Below, in pieces: positions 34,901-45,630 of a stretch of DNA of 64,000 nt. The position numbers and the translations under genes are program-made. Origin of the DNA: Deuterostichococcus epilithicus (lineage: Eukaryota > Chlorophyta > Trebouxiophyceae > Prasiolales > Stichococcaceae); NCBI GenBank assembly GCA_033439295.1, contig JAVTLE010000005.1, positions 3,026,501-3,090,500 of the forward strand, given 5' to 3'. Each line of letters starts with the position of its first letter. Position 1 is the stretch's first letter. The notes under the pieces are model-generated. The model made no database searches. It saw only the letters and a list, made by a program, of their open reading frames with translations, and was not told where the DNA came from.

Positions 34901-37588
34901 AGCGTCTCCAGCAGCTGGCGACCGGCGCCGTCAGCGCCGGTCGAGCTGTCCACCTGCGCATTGGCTTACAGGCGTCTGCCGTTGTGCGAGAGCCTGACGT
35001 GCATGTCGCAGTCTGCTCTATCTACCAGGCCGGCAGGTGACAGCCTTCGCTGTGAAAAGCTTGCAGGCCAGACATTTGTGGTACAGTTCTGCAAACCAAG
35101 CATTTCATCGGGTTCCTGCTCATGCACGTCTCCTCTGGTGCATCCAGCATGTTGCAGACGCCTACCTTGAGGCTCTCGAAGCCCGGCAGGCCATCGCGCC
35201 ACAGCGCCAACGGCCTGAGCACCGTCCACACGTAATCAAACACCCTGGTGGCGGCGCCGACGTCGCCACCGGAGATGGCGCCGGCAAAGTCGAACACGCG
35301 ACGCAGCACTGCATGGTCCGGGGACATGCTGCACCCGGCGCAGGCGCTTGCCCACAGCTCCGCCGCCTCGCCAGACGTCAGGCGCAGTGCCGGCCGCCCA
35401 GGTGCAGACGGCCTGCAACGGATGAAAAAAACATGGAGCATAAATCATCAGTTGGCATGGCCATTGACAACGAGGGCCGTCTGCTCTTGTCGGCAGGAGC
35501 CTCTGCTGCCAGGGTCCTGGGTGGCGTGACACATTGGTTCGAGCGACTGATGCACATGATGTGGCGGGCTGTCTCTATGGCCCGACTGTGGAAGGGTCGG
35601 CGTGCGGCGAGATGCGTCCGAGCCTTACTAAGCCGTTACAAGGTAATTAGAATGCGAAGTGTAAGCATCTCCTCTGCATCTCCACCTGAAGCCAATGAGG
35701 TTGGCTTCTGGAAATGCGACCGGCGGTGGCACCCAGCTGCACAGCGTCACGCCGCGCTTTGGTGGCAGGGCCACCGTCTGCGCCGTCAGCACCAGGTGCA
35801 GGCCCGGTGCCTCCCCCGCCAGAACCCTCTCCACCACGTCCTGCGATTGTCAAGCACTCAATGTCGTCATCTGCCTGTTGAGTCTGCCTTCCACGACATG
35901 TATCGCTGCATCCATAAGATGTGTTTCTTGCTCTGGAAAGACAGCAGGAAAATCAGCCTTCCAAAGTACCTGTGCATAACAGTAACCAAGAAACGAGGTG
36001 TCACCATGCAGAACATGCATCGACAGCAGCCAGGGGTGCTGGCGCACAGGAGCGGATGTCGAGCATCAGTAGCCACAGCAAGACGCTGTGGCACAGTGGC
36101 CACATCAGCATATAAAGGAGCTCACCCAGAAGTTGTGGCTGATCCGCTCTGCAGGTCGAGGACCAAACGTTTTGTCGATGTCGTCGATGAGGAGCAGGGT
36201 CTTGGGGTGCCACATGTCGTCTGCAGCCGCCAGCGGTGGCGGCGGCGCCGCCACTGACTCCGCCCACTCCATGCCGGTCATCCTCTCCCTGCGACATGCG
36301 CAAAGCCCACATGTGGCGGTGCAACCTGAGGGGTGTCATAATATAAGCTGACTGCAGCATGCACACACATGGTGCTGCCACTGCCGACAGCAGCTGCTCG
36401 TAGCGTGCTGCTGCCATAGCAGGATCCCGCACATTCCAAGATAATGTTTCATGCGAGAGGCAGGGCACATTCCACGGCAGTGCAGCAGGTGTGCAAAACA
36501 GCAAACTATTGGTTGAGCGGTGGCCGCACCAGAGGGTGTCCCATCTCCAGCAGCCCACGTTTCGGAAGCTGGCGCGCTGCACCCGCGCGTAGCCGCCGCC
36601 TTCCAGCGCCGCCTGCTCGATCAGCTGCGCAAGCACTGAAGCTTTTCAACGTTCCGAATAGCTAGCCTGACGCTTTGGCTGACCTGAGCGGCGTCAGGCG
36701 GTGGCGCGTCCGCCATGCGCGCCGCCTCGGTCTGTTTCTGAAGAGCTTCCCTGGTGGTTGGCGGCGAGCCATGCCGCAGCGCAGTCTGGCGCTGGCCCTC
36801 TGCTCCCGAGTGAAGCGGCTGGCTCGTGTGCATGGTTGCCGCACATCCAGAATTGGTTGCGCTTCCAACTACATTCAGCCGCACCTGCAGGAGCGAGCTC
36901 TTCCCGGCGGCGAACGGCACGAGCAGCAGCAGCAGCCGCTTGTCCTGCAGTTCGTCGAGGATCGCGGCACAGGTGCCGGCCCGCGCGGTGTGGTACAGCC
37001 CCCATCGCTCGTCCATGCCCCAGCGGCCACGACGGAGCGTGCTTGTCACGGCGCCGGCGATGCAGTCCCTGCCGGCAGGACAGCTAAGGTCCAGCGTCCT
37101 GTCACACGGCTTCTCTCCACCTGATGCACCACGAAGTTGTACTTGATCAGGGAGGTACATGGCTGGCCATTTTCCATGCGAGACATGGTGGCATCGTGCC
37201 GCGCCGGGTGAGCATCTCAGGGCTCCGGCTGCAAGATGCCTTGATGGGCATATGCACCGGCATGAGGCATCTCTCCAATCCGAAGCGCTTCCAACACACG
37301 CATTGAGTGCTGAAGAGCACCTGGCGTCGCCTCCCACAGGCCCTTCATCAGGCAGCCATACTCGGCCGGCGCCAGGCCGACGTGCCGGAGTCCGCGCCCG
37401 CCGAGGGCCGCCAGGAGGTCCACTGCCGCCGCATCCGCCGGCCAGCCCGCCGCCGCCAAGGCAGCTGCCGCATGAGCTTTCTCCTCCGCCAGCAGTCGCG
37501 CATGGCTCAGGACCCAGCCGATGGATGCCTGCGGGCCGGCGTGTGGCAGCGGCCCCGTCGGCGGCGCCATGTGGCGCTGGTGTGCCAT
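31980..37588 (-). CDS. Large P-loop NTPase of uncertain family
   Basis: A run of about a dozen minus-strand exons with consistent coding character. The N-terminal exon may start at 37588 (MAHQRHMAPPTGPLPHAGPQ). A later exon carries AILDELQDKRLLLLLVPFAAGKSSLLQ-like sequence (about 37030-36892), with PFAAGKSS as a Walker A loop lacking the first Gly. Near 36290-36130, KTLLLIDDIDKTFG gives a Walker B. Helical exons follow (about 35850-35670, 35415-35170, 34965-34840). The C-terminal half includes 34210-33720 (WGLYFPTPLHAEVARRAAFE, WEMVAGFAEGIRSG), 33450-33190 (SKAYLVHFGGPGDDACALGL then EEVDFGGAEVLL), 33020-32795 and 32465-32350 (GADLADYILLDTQTRPAQ). This order, a degenerate Walker A NTPase then helices then a possible nuclease-like acidic motif, recalls RHS/Crinkler-type NTPase-nuclease proteins. 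That is inference from architecture, not a confident match. Both termini are uncertain. Confidence 0.5.
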
Positions 37589-38834
37589 CTCAGCCTGCGT
37601 GTGATTGTTCGACGCTCAGTAAAACCTACGCGCCGTGCGATTTCAGCGCAGCGGTGTGGTGTGTAGCAGCGCCGCGCCGAGTTCCACGAACTAAAAACGA
37701 CTAAAAACTTGTTTTTCCACAGCCTGCTGATGCAGCCTGTTGACGAAGTGCATGATGCGCCCTTGCTGCTGAAATTTCTGGTGCACTTGGTCGCACTTCA
37801 GAAACGCAAGTGCGTACGAGTATAGCTCGCGGATCGGGCGTTTGAGACACCGCTGGTTGTCTCACCTGTACAGTCAGCGCACCTGGACAGGGTCGACTAC
37901 AATCATGACGCAAACGGGGACCGCCTTGAATGCCGCTTACCAGGTTTAATATCGACAAATCAGGATCCATGTCCGCGGCGCCGCCTCGATCCCACAAACC
38001 GGCTCACGCTGAAGGAGGAGGGTCCGGCAGCCGAATGATCAGAACCGCCAGCTGAATTGGGAGCCCTGTTGAACAAGTCGCGATCGTGGTTCTTCAGCCA
38101 AGAAGCCGTCGGCAGCCAGGCTGGTTTGCGCCGCGACTGAAGGACGGAAAGGACCAACCATTGCCGACACTCGGCAGATCGGAGTCCCGCAAACCCTGGG
38201 GCCGAGCAAACCCTGGCCTGGCTGAATGTGTTGATGTAGACCAGGCGGGCATCATCACACTCGACTGCAAGGAGCTCCGATCCACCGCAGAACGAAGTCT
38301 CAGCTTGCATGTTGTAGTCGCAAAGGCGTAGATACAGGCACTTGTTTATCACTGGCGGCACACAGCTTTTCCACAACATGCTACCTTGCGCCTGACGTTT
38401 CAGCAAAGATTCAGGACACCAACACTGTCACGACCACTGTGTCATGTCTGTCTTCGTGGGCCAGGATTCGCTGCTGTCATGTCGTCGCAGGTGAGTCGTA
38501 TTGTGTAGTTGCAATCGTTTGCAGCTATTGTTCCCCTGACCTGTAGAGCACTCGAGGCCAAGCTGGCACTGAAACGTGGCTTGGACACGAGCTGCTCTTG
38601 CGTCACGCGCAGCACAGCTGGATGGTCTGGATGTCCGCCGGGTAGTGCATGGCGCAGCTATCGCTGCCGATCCAGCCTCTCACGCGGCCACCAGCACTGG
38701 TGCTGCTGATCGTGGCGCGCGCCGCGGTGCAAGCCACAGCCGCGGCTGGCCGGCACTGCCATTGCAACGGCGGTCACCCGCCAACAGCTGCCTTCGCTGT
38801 GACTTCCCCCCACACAGTCCCCACGCGGCCGCCG
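37589..38834. other. Unassigned region between NTPase and glycosyltransferase genes
   Basis: About 1.25 kb. A 147-codon minus-strand open frame (38406-37960) and a short frame starting MDPDLSILNL before a GTAAGC donor (about 37982-37953) could be upstream exons of the NTPase gene. I cannot connect either in phase, so they are left uncalled. Confidence 0.4.
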
Positions 38835-41800
38835 TCACTGCTCGTCAGAGATGGCCTTGCGCAGCTCGAGAGCTTCCGGGCTCAGAAAATGGCACAGCGC
38901 GTTTTCGTACTGCTCCGACAGCTCCTCCACCGACAGGAAGCGCGCAATCTCCAGCAGCTTGGCCGACGCCTCCTGCCGCAGCTCCGGCCTCGCCACCAGC
39001 TGGTCCAGCATCGCCGACGCCTGTGCAGGGTTCAGGGTTTAGGGCTTCCGAAACAGGAATGAGGCTTTGGCAGCGATGGAGGGGTTTGAAGGGCTGCAGC
39101 TTCAGACGCGCCACCAGCTGTCCCAACATTGCTGCCGCCCTTGCAGCTGCGGAGGGGCTCAGAGGTCTCGGGGTCACAGGCCACGCCACGCTGCGCTGGC
39201 GGCCCGGAACGCAGCTGTTGCCGCAACCCCTCATCGACCTTCTCCCTGAGCTCCATGCTCAACTCGACTTGCCTCCCAGCAGGGGATACCAAGTTTGAAA
39301 TCAGCACCCCCTGCTTCCAGTGCACCTCTCAGACCCTTGTGCGCAGGCCTTGAGCCTGAGGTGTCTGCTGCGGCTGTTCCACCCTCGATGAAACACGACA
39401 GCATGTGCATTGGATGCTGGGGCGCACCTCCTCAAGTGTCTCGGCGACCAGCGGGTACCCGAATTCCACCAAGACATCGATGTAAGAGGCGAAGGGGTAG
39501 GTCACCACCGGGATGCCCAGGCTGGCAAATTGCGCCAGCCGGCTGGTGGGCTTGTAGCAGACTGCGCGCAGGGCACACGCGGCATGGGCTGTAATTGGTG
39601 TCAGTCGAGAGTTTCAGGGGCGCTCTGCAGGCTCTGAAGATGCTGCTGTGCAGCTGTCGTTGGAAGTTCGCAGGCGGGCCCACTCGGGCATATGATGCAC
39701 AATTGATGCAGTGCAGCGTGATGTCGCCACTGAGCGGTGCCGTCCGGACGGTCGAGGGACCAGCGACTCACTGTGAAACTGGGTGTAGCCCTTGGGCCAC
39801 AGCACCGCCACGTCCACGCTGCGGAAGCCCTGCGGAAGCCAGATAGACATTAACACATGCGCTGCGGCACCTCAGCTGACGATGTGCCTTGCTCTCCAGC
39901 CCCGGACGCGCGACCGCCAAATGCTGAGAACGCCGCCAGAGAGGTCCGTCCACCAGCGAGCGGCGGGCGCCGCCGGAGTTCAGTTAGGACACTGTTGCAC
40001 AACCCAGAGCTGAAAGCGGCAGGCGCAGCTTCCGGTGCAGGTGGGAATCTGCGGTACGTCCCAGCCAGAAGGCGTCGGGCGCAGCGGCACTTCGGCAGGC
40101 AGAGTCACCCGGAGTGCGCATGGGTCAAAACAGGGTCAATGCATGGCCGTGACATTGGCCAAACCACAATGGTCGAGGCAGGGGTTTAATGCCGCACCAT
40201 GTACCAGCCCTGCTGGGCGCCATAGTTGGGCAGGCCCTCCTGGAGCATCTGCGCATACTCCTGCACCTCCCACCCGCGCCCTGTGTAGTGCCCCGACCGG
40301 AATGTGAGGTTGTTCTTCTGCGCCAGCAGAAGGGCAGCAAGTGCCGTTAGGTCGGGCAACGTCAGGGTGTTGCTCGGCGCTGCCCGCGGCGGAGCCTACC
40401 AGCTCCAGAAGTGGCCGAGGGAGCCGCATGGCCATGCCCAACAGGCCTCCGAGTCTGACGATCAAACAATAACAACCCACAGGCAGCCGCCTGTGCCGGT
40501 GACGCTGGTACTGGCGCCGCTGCAGCGGCTCAGCACCAGGCTGGAACGCTGCAAGTTCTGACGCCGCTCGCGCCCAGCATTGATCAGGTGTTGGATCAGG
40601 GGCAACCTGGCTCCCAGCAGTCAGCAAGAGGTTGTCGAAATCTCGCCCCCCATTTCTTGAAAGGAGCGCGAACCTCGCAGTACTCCTCCAGCATGGGGAA
40701 GATGTCGGAGTCGCGGGAGTGGTAGTCCCCCTGCAGCGCCAGCACCCTGACCGGCGGCGAGCGGTCCGCCCTGTGGAAGTTTGCCTGCAGATGGAAGGGC
40801 AGAGGCATGTCAGGGACAACCTCGCCTGGCAGGCTCCTCGTGCCTGCACGACCCCAGCTTGGAGAATGTCTCAGGGCCCTCGTCTTGGGTGGTGCTGCGG
40901 GGTGTAGAAACGCAGGTAAGCTTCGAGGTGGCGGGCTGACTGGGCTCAGCTGACTGACAGCTTTCTCACTCCGACGCCACCACGCATGGTGCGACACTGG
41001 TGATGCAGTGCCTCAGCGGAGGGGCCCACGCCGATCGGTGCCGAGCTCAGATGTGCGTTTGGAGGGGACAGCAGCGCACGTAGTTGGCGTGGTTGTGGTA
41101 CAGCACTTGGGCGGGAATGCCGGCCTTGTCAAAGGCGACCTTGGCAACGCGCCCTGCCGTCAGAACGCCGGCAAACGCCTCCTTCAGGGGCCACTTGCCC
41201 AGGTCCCAGAAGGGGAAGCCTGCAGGCGGTTGCACGAGGGAGCATGGTTGCTGATCAAATCACGGGAGCAACGACGGCAGGCTCAGGGCGGGCCCTGGCA
41301 GTCACGCAGTGGCGGCGTTGTGGCCGCAAGCTGGCACGGGGGCACCAATGCTGTGCTGCATCTGTGCCGCCAAAACCCAAGAAGGTTTTGTTGTTGCACA
41401 GTGGCCGAAGGAGGCCTCGTGTGAAGGCTCTTGTGGACTCTGGAAGAATTGGTTGCCAGCCACAGCGCACCGTCCCACTCGTCGACATGGTCCCAGATGA
41501 GCGGTACGCTGGAGTTTTGCAGCATCTGGAAGCCCTGCTCCAGCACCTTCACGAACACGATGGCGTCCAGTTTCTCCATGTCCACCTGCCATAGATTTCG
41601 ATTTTCAGGGTTTAGGGGGTCAATCCAAGGTTCGGTGGTTCAATGGATTGGTTGGTTGCGTCCTTCTGAGGGTTGATGGGGCGGTTGTCCCACGACCGGA
41701 CCATGGTTGGGACTGCCTGGCAGCAGTTGATGGGGCGCAACAATGGCCGTCAGGCCAGTACACAGCATCAACAGTTGCTCCAGGTGACCCTGACGATGCC

Positions 41801-43462
41801 GCCCATGTGATGGCTTGCTGCAGCGTGCAAACAGGCTGAAAATGCCGCTTCCTGGCTTGGTCAAATGAAGGATATCAAGGTCCGAGGTCACAGCGGCACC
41901 TGGTGCAGGTGGTCCGGGTCGGACACCAGCACGGAGTGCCCGCGCTTTGCGAGCGCCGCGGCGAAGGGGAACAGCCGGATGTTGACGGACGCCAGCTCGC
42001 TCAGCACCTGCGGCGGCAGGCGTGGCGGCACTGAGCTGATGCTTCACAAGCGCCTGGCGTGCAGACGGATGGCGCCGGCCATGAGCATGTGGCACGCGGC
42101 TTGCTGCTGACTTCCATTAAATGCCTACGTCAGGCTGCTCTGACTGGACGCAGACATGGAGAGGACGAGCAAACAGCCGAGGACACAATTTGGCATGGCG
42201 TTTACAGGTGTAGCAAGGAGCATCCCAGCGCCAGAGTCCTACCTCGCGGCTCTTGTGATAGTTGGCGCCCTTTTCGAGGACGAACAGCAGCCGGAACTTG
42301 CGATGCGCGCACTCGGGCAGCGGCTCCCGCTTGGGCAGCACGCCCTCGTGGAACATGTCTATCGCTTTGAACAGGTTGAGCGTGTGCAGGCAGCGGCTCA
42401 GCACGGCGTGTACGCCGGTTGCAACCGCACCCGCGCCGTCAATGCCTAGCTCCTTGAGGTCCACTGAGCCTGCAGGAAAAAAAATTATGCTTCAGGTCTG
42501 CATTGAGTGTCTCGGCTCAGGCAGCTCGATTGCTTCCAGCGGCCTGTTGCTGGCCCGCAGCTGAAAGCGCAGAGCTGGGTGCATGTCCTGCCGCCAAGCG
42601 TCTGCAGAATATTCTGCAAGCACAGTATGTGCGGGCTGCTGATCCGCCGCGTGCACGGCACAAGGCACACCAGAACCTGCAAAGACCACCGGCAGTGGCG
42701 GCACAGCAAAAGCTGTGGCGGCAACAGGGCCCGCTCACCAAACTGGCCAGACTTGAGGCGGTCCATGGCAGGCGTCGACACAAAGTCCTCGGCGATGCCC
42801 TCCGCCTGCTCCAGCCACTGCTCATTGTATACTTTAAATTTCTGCAACGGCGGCGCCGGCGCCATCGACTCCGGCTTCGTGGCAGCCGCCCGCGCGGCGT
42901 CCGCCTTGCCGTCCGCATCTGCGTTGCCGTTCGTGGCTGCGGCCTCGCCTGCTGCCATGGCATCCGCACGCGGCCGCGGCACCGCTGCCACTGCGCCAGC
43001 GTCTAGGCCGCCGCTCGCTGCTGCACCCTTCGCAGGCTGCTCGGCGGCCTCCTCCGCCTGCGCGGCAATGTTTGAAACTTGTGTGCGCCTTGTCAGTGCA
43101 TCAATGAGCACAGTGCATATGGTCATCGCGGTTCGGCGGTTCATGGCCGCAGGTGCGACACCTTGCGCATGGTCGGATACAATTGGGGCATCAGACGGTC
43201 TGTTCAGCCTGCTGCTGTTCCACTTATCCATAATTATCTAGACCACCTCGCGCAGCCGAGAGATGAGGTCGAGGCTGGCGCCGCCGATGCCGCCGAGGTC
43301 ACCAGCTGGCGCTGTCTCATCTGGCAGCTCAGTCTGCTTGATATCCGCCAAGCCGTCCTCGTCGTCTTCATCCGCCAGGCTTTTGCTCTGTGCCCGGACT
43401 GTTGGCACTGCCGCTGCCAGAGCCAGCAGCAGCAGGATGCATGCTGCGCTGGACCGTCTCAT
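38835..43462 (-). CDS. Secretory-pathway GT-B-like glycosyltransferase
   Basis: The first exon (43462-43238) encodes a clear signal peptide (MRRSSAACILLLLALAAAVPTVRA) followed by an acidic stretch. Further exons: about 43066-42741, 42466-42243 (RKFRLLFVLEKGANY), 42010-41899 (FPFAAALAKRGHSVLVSD), 41589-41469 (LDAIVFVKVLEQG), 41232-41056, 40792-40620 (VRVLALQGDYHSRDSD), about 40322-40193, 39836-39772 (VDVAVLWPKGY), 39561-39428 (CYKPTSRLAQFASLGIPVV) and 39028-38835, ending AISDEQ and TGA. The KPTSRLAQFASLGIPVVTYP segment resembles the donor-binding loop of GT-B enzymes, and the first Rossmann half precedes it, so a lumenal Golgi or ER glycosyltransferase is likely. No retention signal or transmembrane anchor beyond the signal peptide is evident. 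The CAZy family and acceptor are unknown. The start sits 583 bp from a divergent NADH dehydrogenase gene. Confidence 0.7.
38976..39146 (-). repeat. Exon-start copy in glycosyltransferase gene
   Basis: The start of the last exon (plus-strand 38976-39028, GCCACCAGCTGGTCCAGCAT core) has a diverged copy at 39094-39146 (GCCACCAGCTGTCCCAACAT) in the intron upstream on the sense strand. Both include the CTGCA acceptor. The offset is 118 bp. Confidence 0.7.
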
Positions 43463-44044
43463 GCTCTACTTCAGTTTCCTGACATGAGGGACGACCGTTA
43501 TGTATCTGGCGGGTGAAGCCCTGGTATAAAGCGAGACTACGCGCGTGCGTCCTTTGTGCTGTTCGAGATACGCGTCCCACAAGTACCAACTAGACGTCTG
43601 GTTGCCTAGAGGCCTTGCATTCCGAAAACACTTAATCCGCGGCTGCACACGTTGCAGGCGCTGATACAAGCTCCTGAGGGTCGGCCTGGTGTGAGACTGC
43701 GCGTTGAAACTGCGGCGAAACGGGCTGCACCTGCCATTGCAGCGGTTGAGGGGAACGGGAGTTATTCTGTTGTTGCGGTGCACCTTTTCCCTCCTGCCCC
43801 CGGAAAAAAGCAATGACTGATGCTCGCCTAACCCTCAGTGCATAATTCATGCGCCTGTTCGACACAAATCGACATCAGTGTTTGCGCTTCGGTGCTTTGT
43901 GGATCTGCGTGGCATAAAATTCCAACATTCAGCATTGCACGGCAAAGCTCACTATCAGTCGCGCAGGTTCAATTCCGATCCATGTCCGATAATTCCGACA
44001 GTCGTTGTATAAGATGCTCGATTGAGCTTGAAGCCTGAGCAAAT
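43463..44044. promoter_or_regulatory. Divergent upstream region, glycosyltransferase and NADH dehydrogenase
   Basis: 582 bp between two start codons facing away from each other, so it should hold both promoters and 5' UTRs. GTATAAAGC at about 43525 is TATA-like but far from the plus-strand start. No operator-like repeat is evident. Confidence 0.45.
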
Positions 44045-45584
44045 ATGCGTCGATTTGCAACCTCTTTACTAAGATCGCAGTTGGCAGGAGAACACTATAT
44101 AGAGCATAGTGCGTTCACGGGGGGTCCGTGCACATCCCATGCGTGCGGTCGCTACACCGCCGCGCCACCTTGGTGCTCGAGCCTGGCACAGCTGCCAGGC
44201 CCGGTATCTCTTAGATGCTACACAACCACGATCGACGAGCTGCCGCTCGTCACTGAGCGGCAGCGACTGGTCATTTTGGGCACAGGGTGGGCGGCGGCGC
44301 GGCTGGCAACGGACATCGACACGAGCCTGTACGATCTGACGGTGGGAAAGACAAAGCATTCCAGATGCAATTCCTCAAATAAATAGGTTGTCTGAAAACC
44401 TTGTACCTCTTTGTTCGTTTGACATGCACATAATGACGCTATGCCATGGTGTGCGGCAGTTGCTCCATCAAGGACAGCACCAGGCTGATGCCGTGGGGGA
44501 ACGTGATGTGCGCAGGTCGTGAGCCCGCGCAACCACATGGTGTTTACGCCGCTGCTGGCCAACGCGTGCGTGCGTCACCCCTAATTGAACCAGTCATCCT
44601 TGCAGCTGTGCCAAGGCCGCCTGCACCCAGCGATGCCGCTGCCGGCACCTTCGCCAAAGCCACCGACACACTCGATTGCAACATTGCCTAAGCTGCTTGC
44701 CCCTTCGCTCCCCGCAGGTGCGTGGGCACTCTGGAGCCTCGATCCGTTGCGCAGCCCATGATCCGCATGCAGGCAAGCAACCACCAGCGCATTCATGCCT
44801 CCTGCTCACACTCCTGCCCGCTGACGCGGCCTCGCACGCAGCACCAGCGGGGTGTGTGGAGTCGCTCATCGCTGTCGGAGACGACAGCGGACAGCGAGAG
44901 TGACACCAGGAGCACGTTCGGTTCAACTAGCTCAAAAACTGGCTCCAACCACTACTCGACAACGAGTGCCCTCCTTGTCGCAGCCAGCGCTGAAGCAGCC
45001 CGGCAATACGCTGCTAGTGGCGCACGCGATGGCGGTGAAACCGGTGCAGCGGGAGGTGGTGTGCCGCTCGGAAGACGGTGTGGATTTTACCGTTCGCTAT
45101 GACAAGCTGGTCATCGCCACCGGCAGCCAGGTGAGACCAAGGCCGGACGAAGTCGACATGAAAGCCTGGTGCGCCATGTGCAAGTCCGCCGCGCCACAGA
45201 GCATGGGAGAAAATGGGCCTGTGATTTATCGTCATCACGACATCACTCTCTCCCTAATCCGCTGCCTGCAGCGCAATGCGCAATCCTTCGTCCGCCACAA
45301 ACGACGTACAGAGGGTTTTTCAGGGCGTTTCAAAAATCTACTGAATTGAGGTCACTGAATCGCTTTTGACCGCTTCAAGGTTCCACCTGTGCGGCGCAGG
45401 GCAGCACCTTCGGCATCCCGGGCGTGGAGAAGTATGCGCACTTCCTGCGGGACTTGAAGGACGCGGAGAAGATCCGCAACAGCCTGCTGACAAACTGGAC
45501 GCTCGCCAACATTCCAGGCGCAGCTCCCCTCCCCTCCTGCTCGGTGTACATGGTGTCGAACTCTCCGGCAAGCACGGTCATTTT

Positions 45585-45630
<46 letters not shown>

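Noticed and set aside
37960-38406. 147-codon minus-strand open frame as a separate gene
   Set aside because: No recognisable motif and no clean start or splice link; left as unassigned.
11265-41620. Scattered telomere-like CCCTAAA/TTTAGGG motifs in introns (11265, 11626, 24984, 39034, 41611)
   Set aside because: Each is a single unit, not an array; such motifs are expected by chance or as telo-boxes, and do not show an interstitial telomere.
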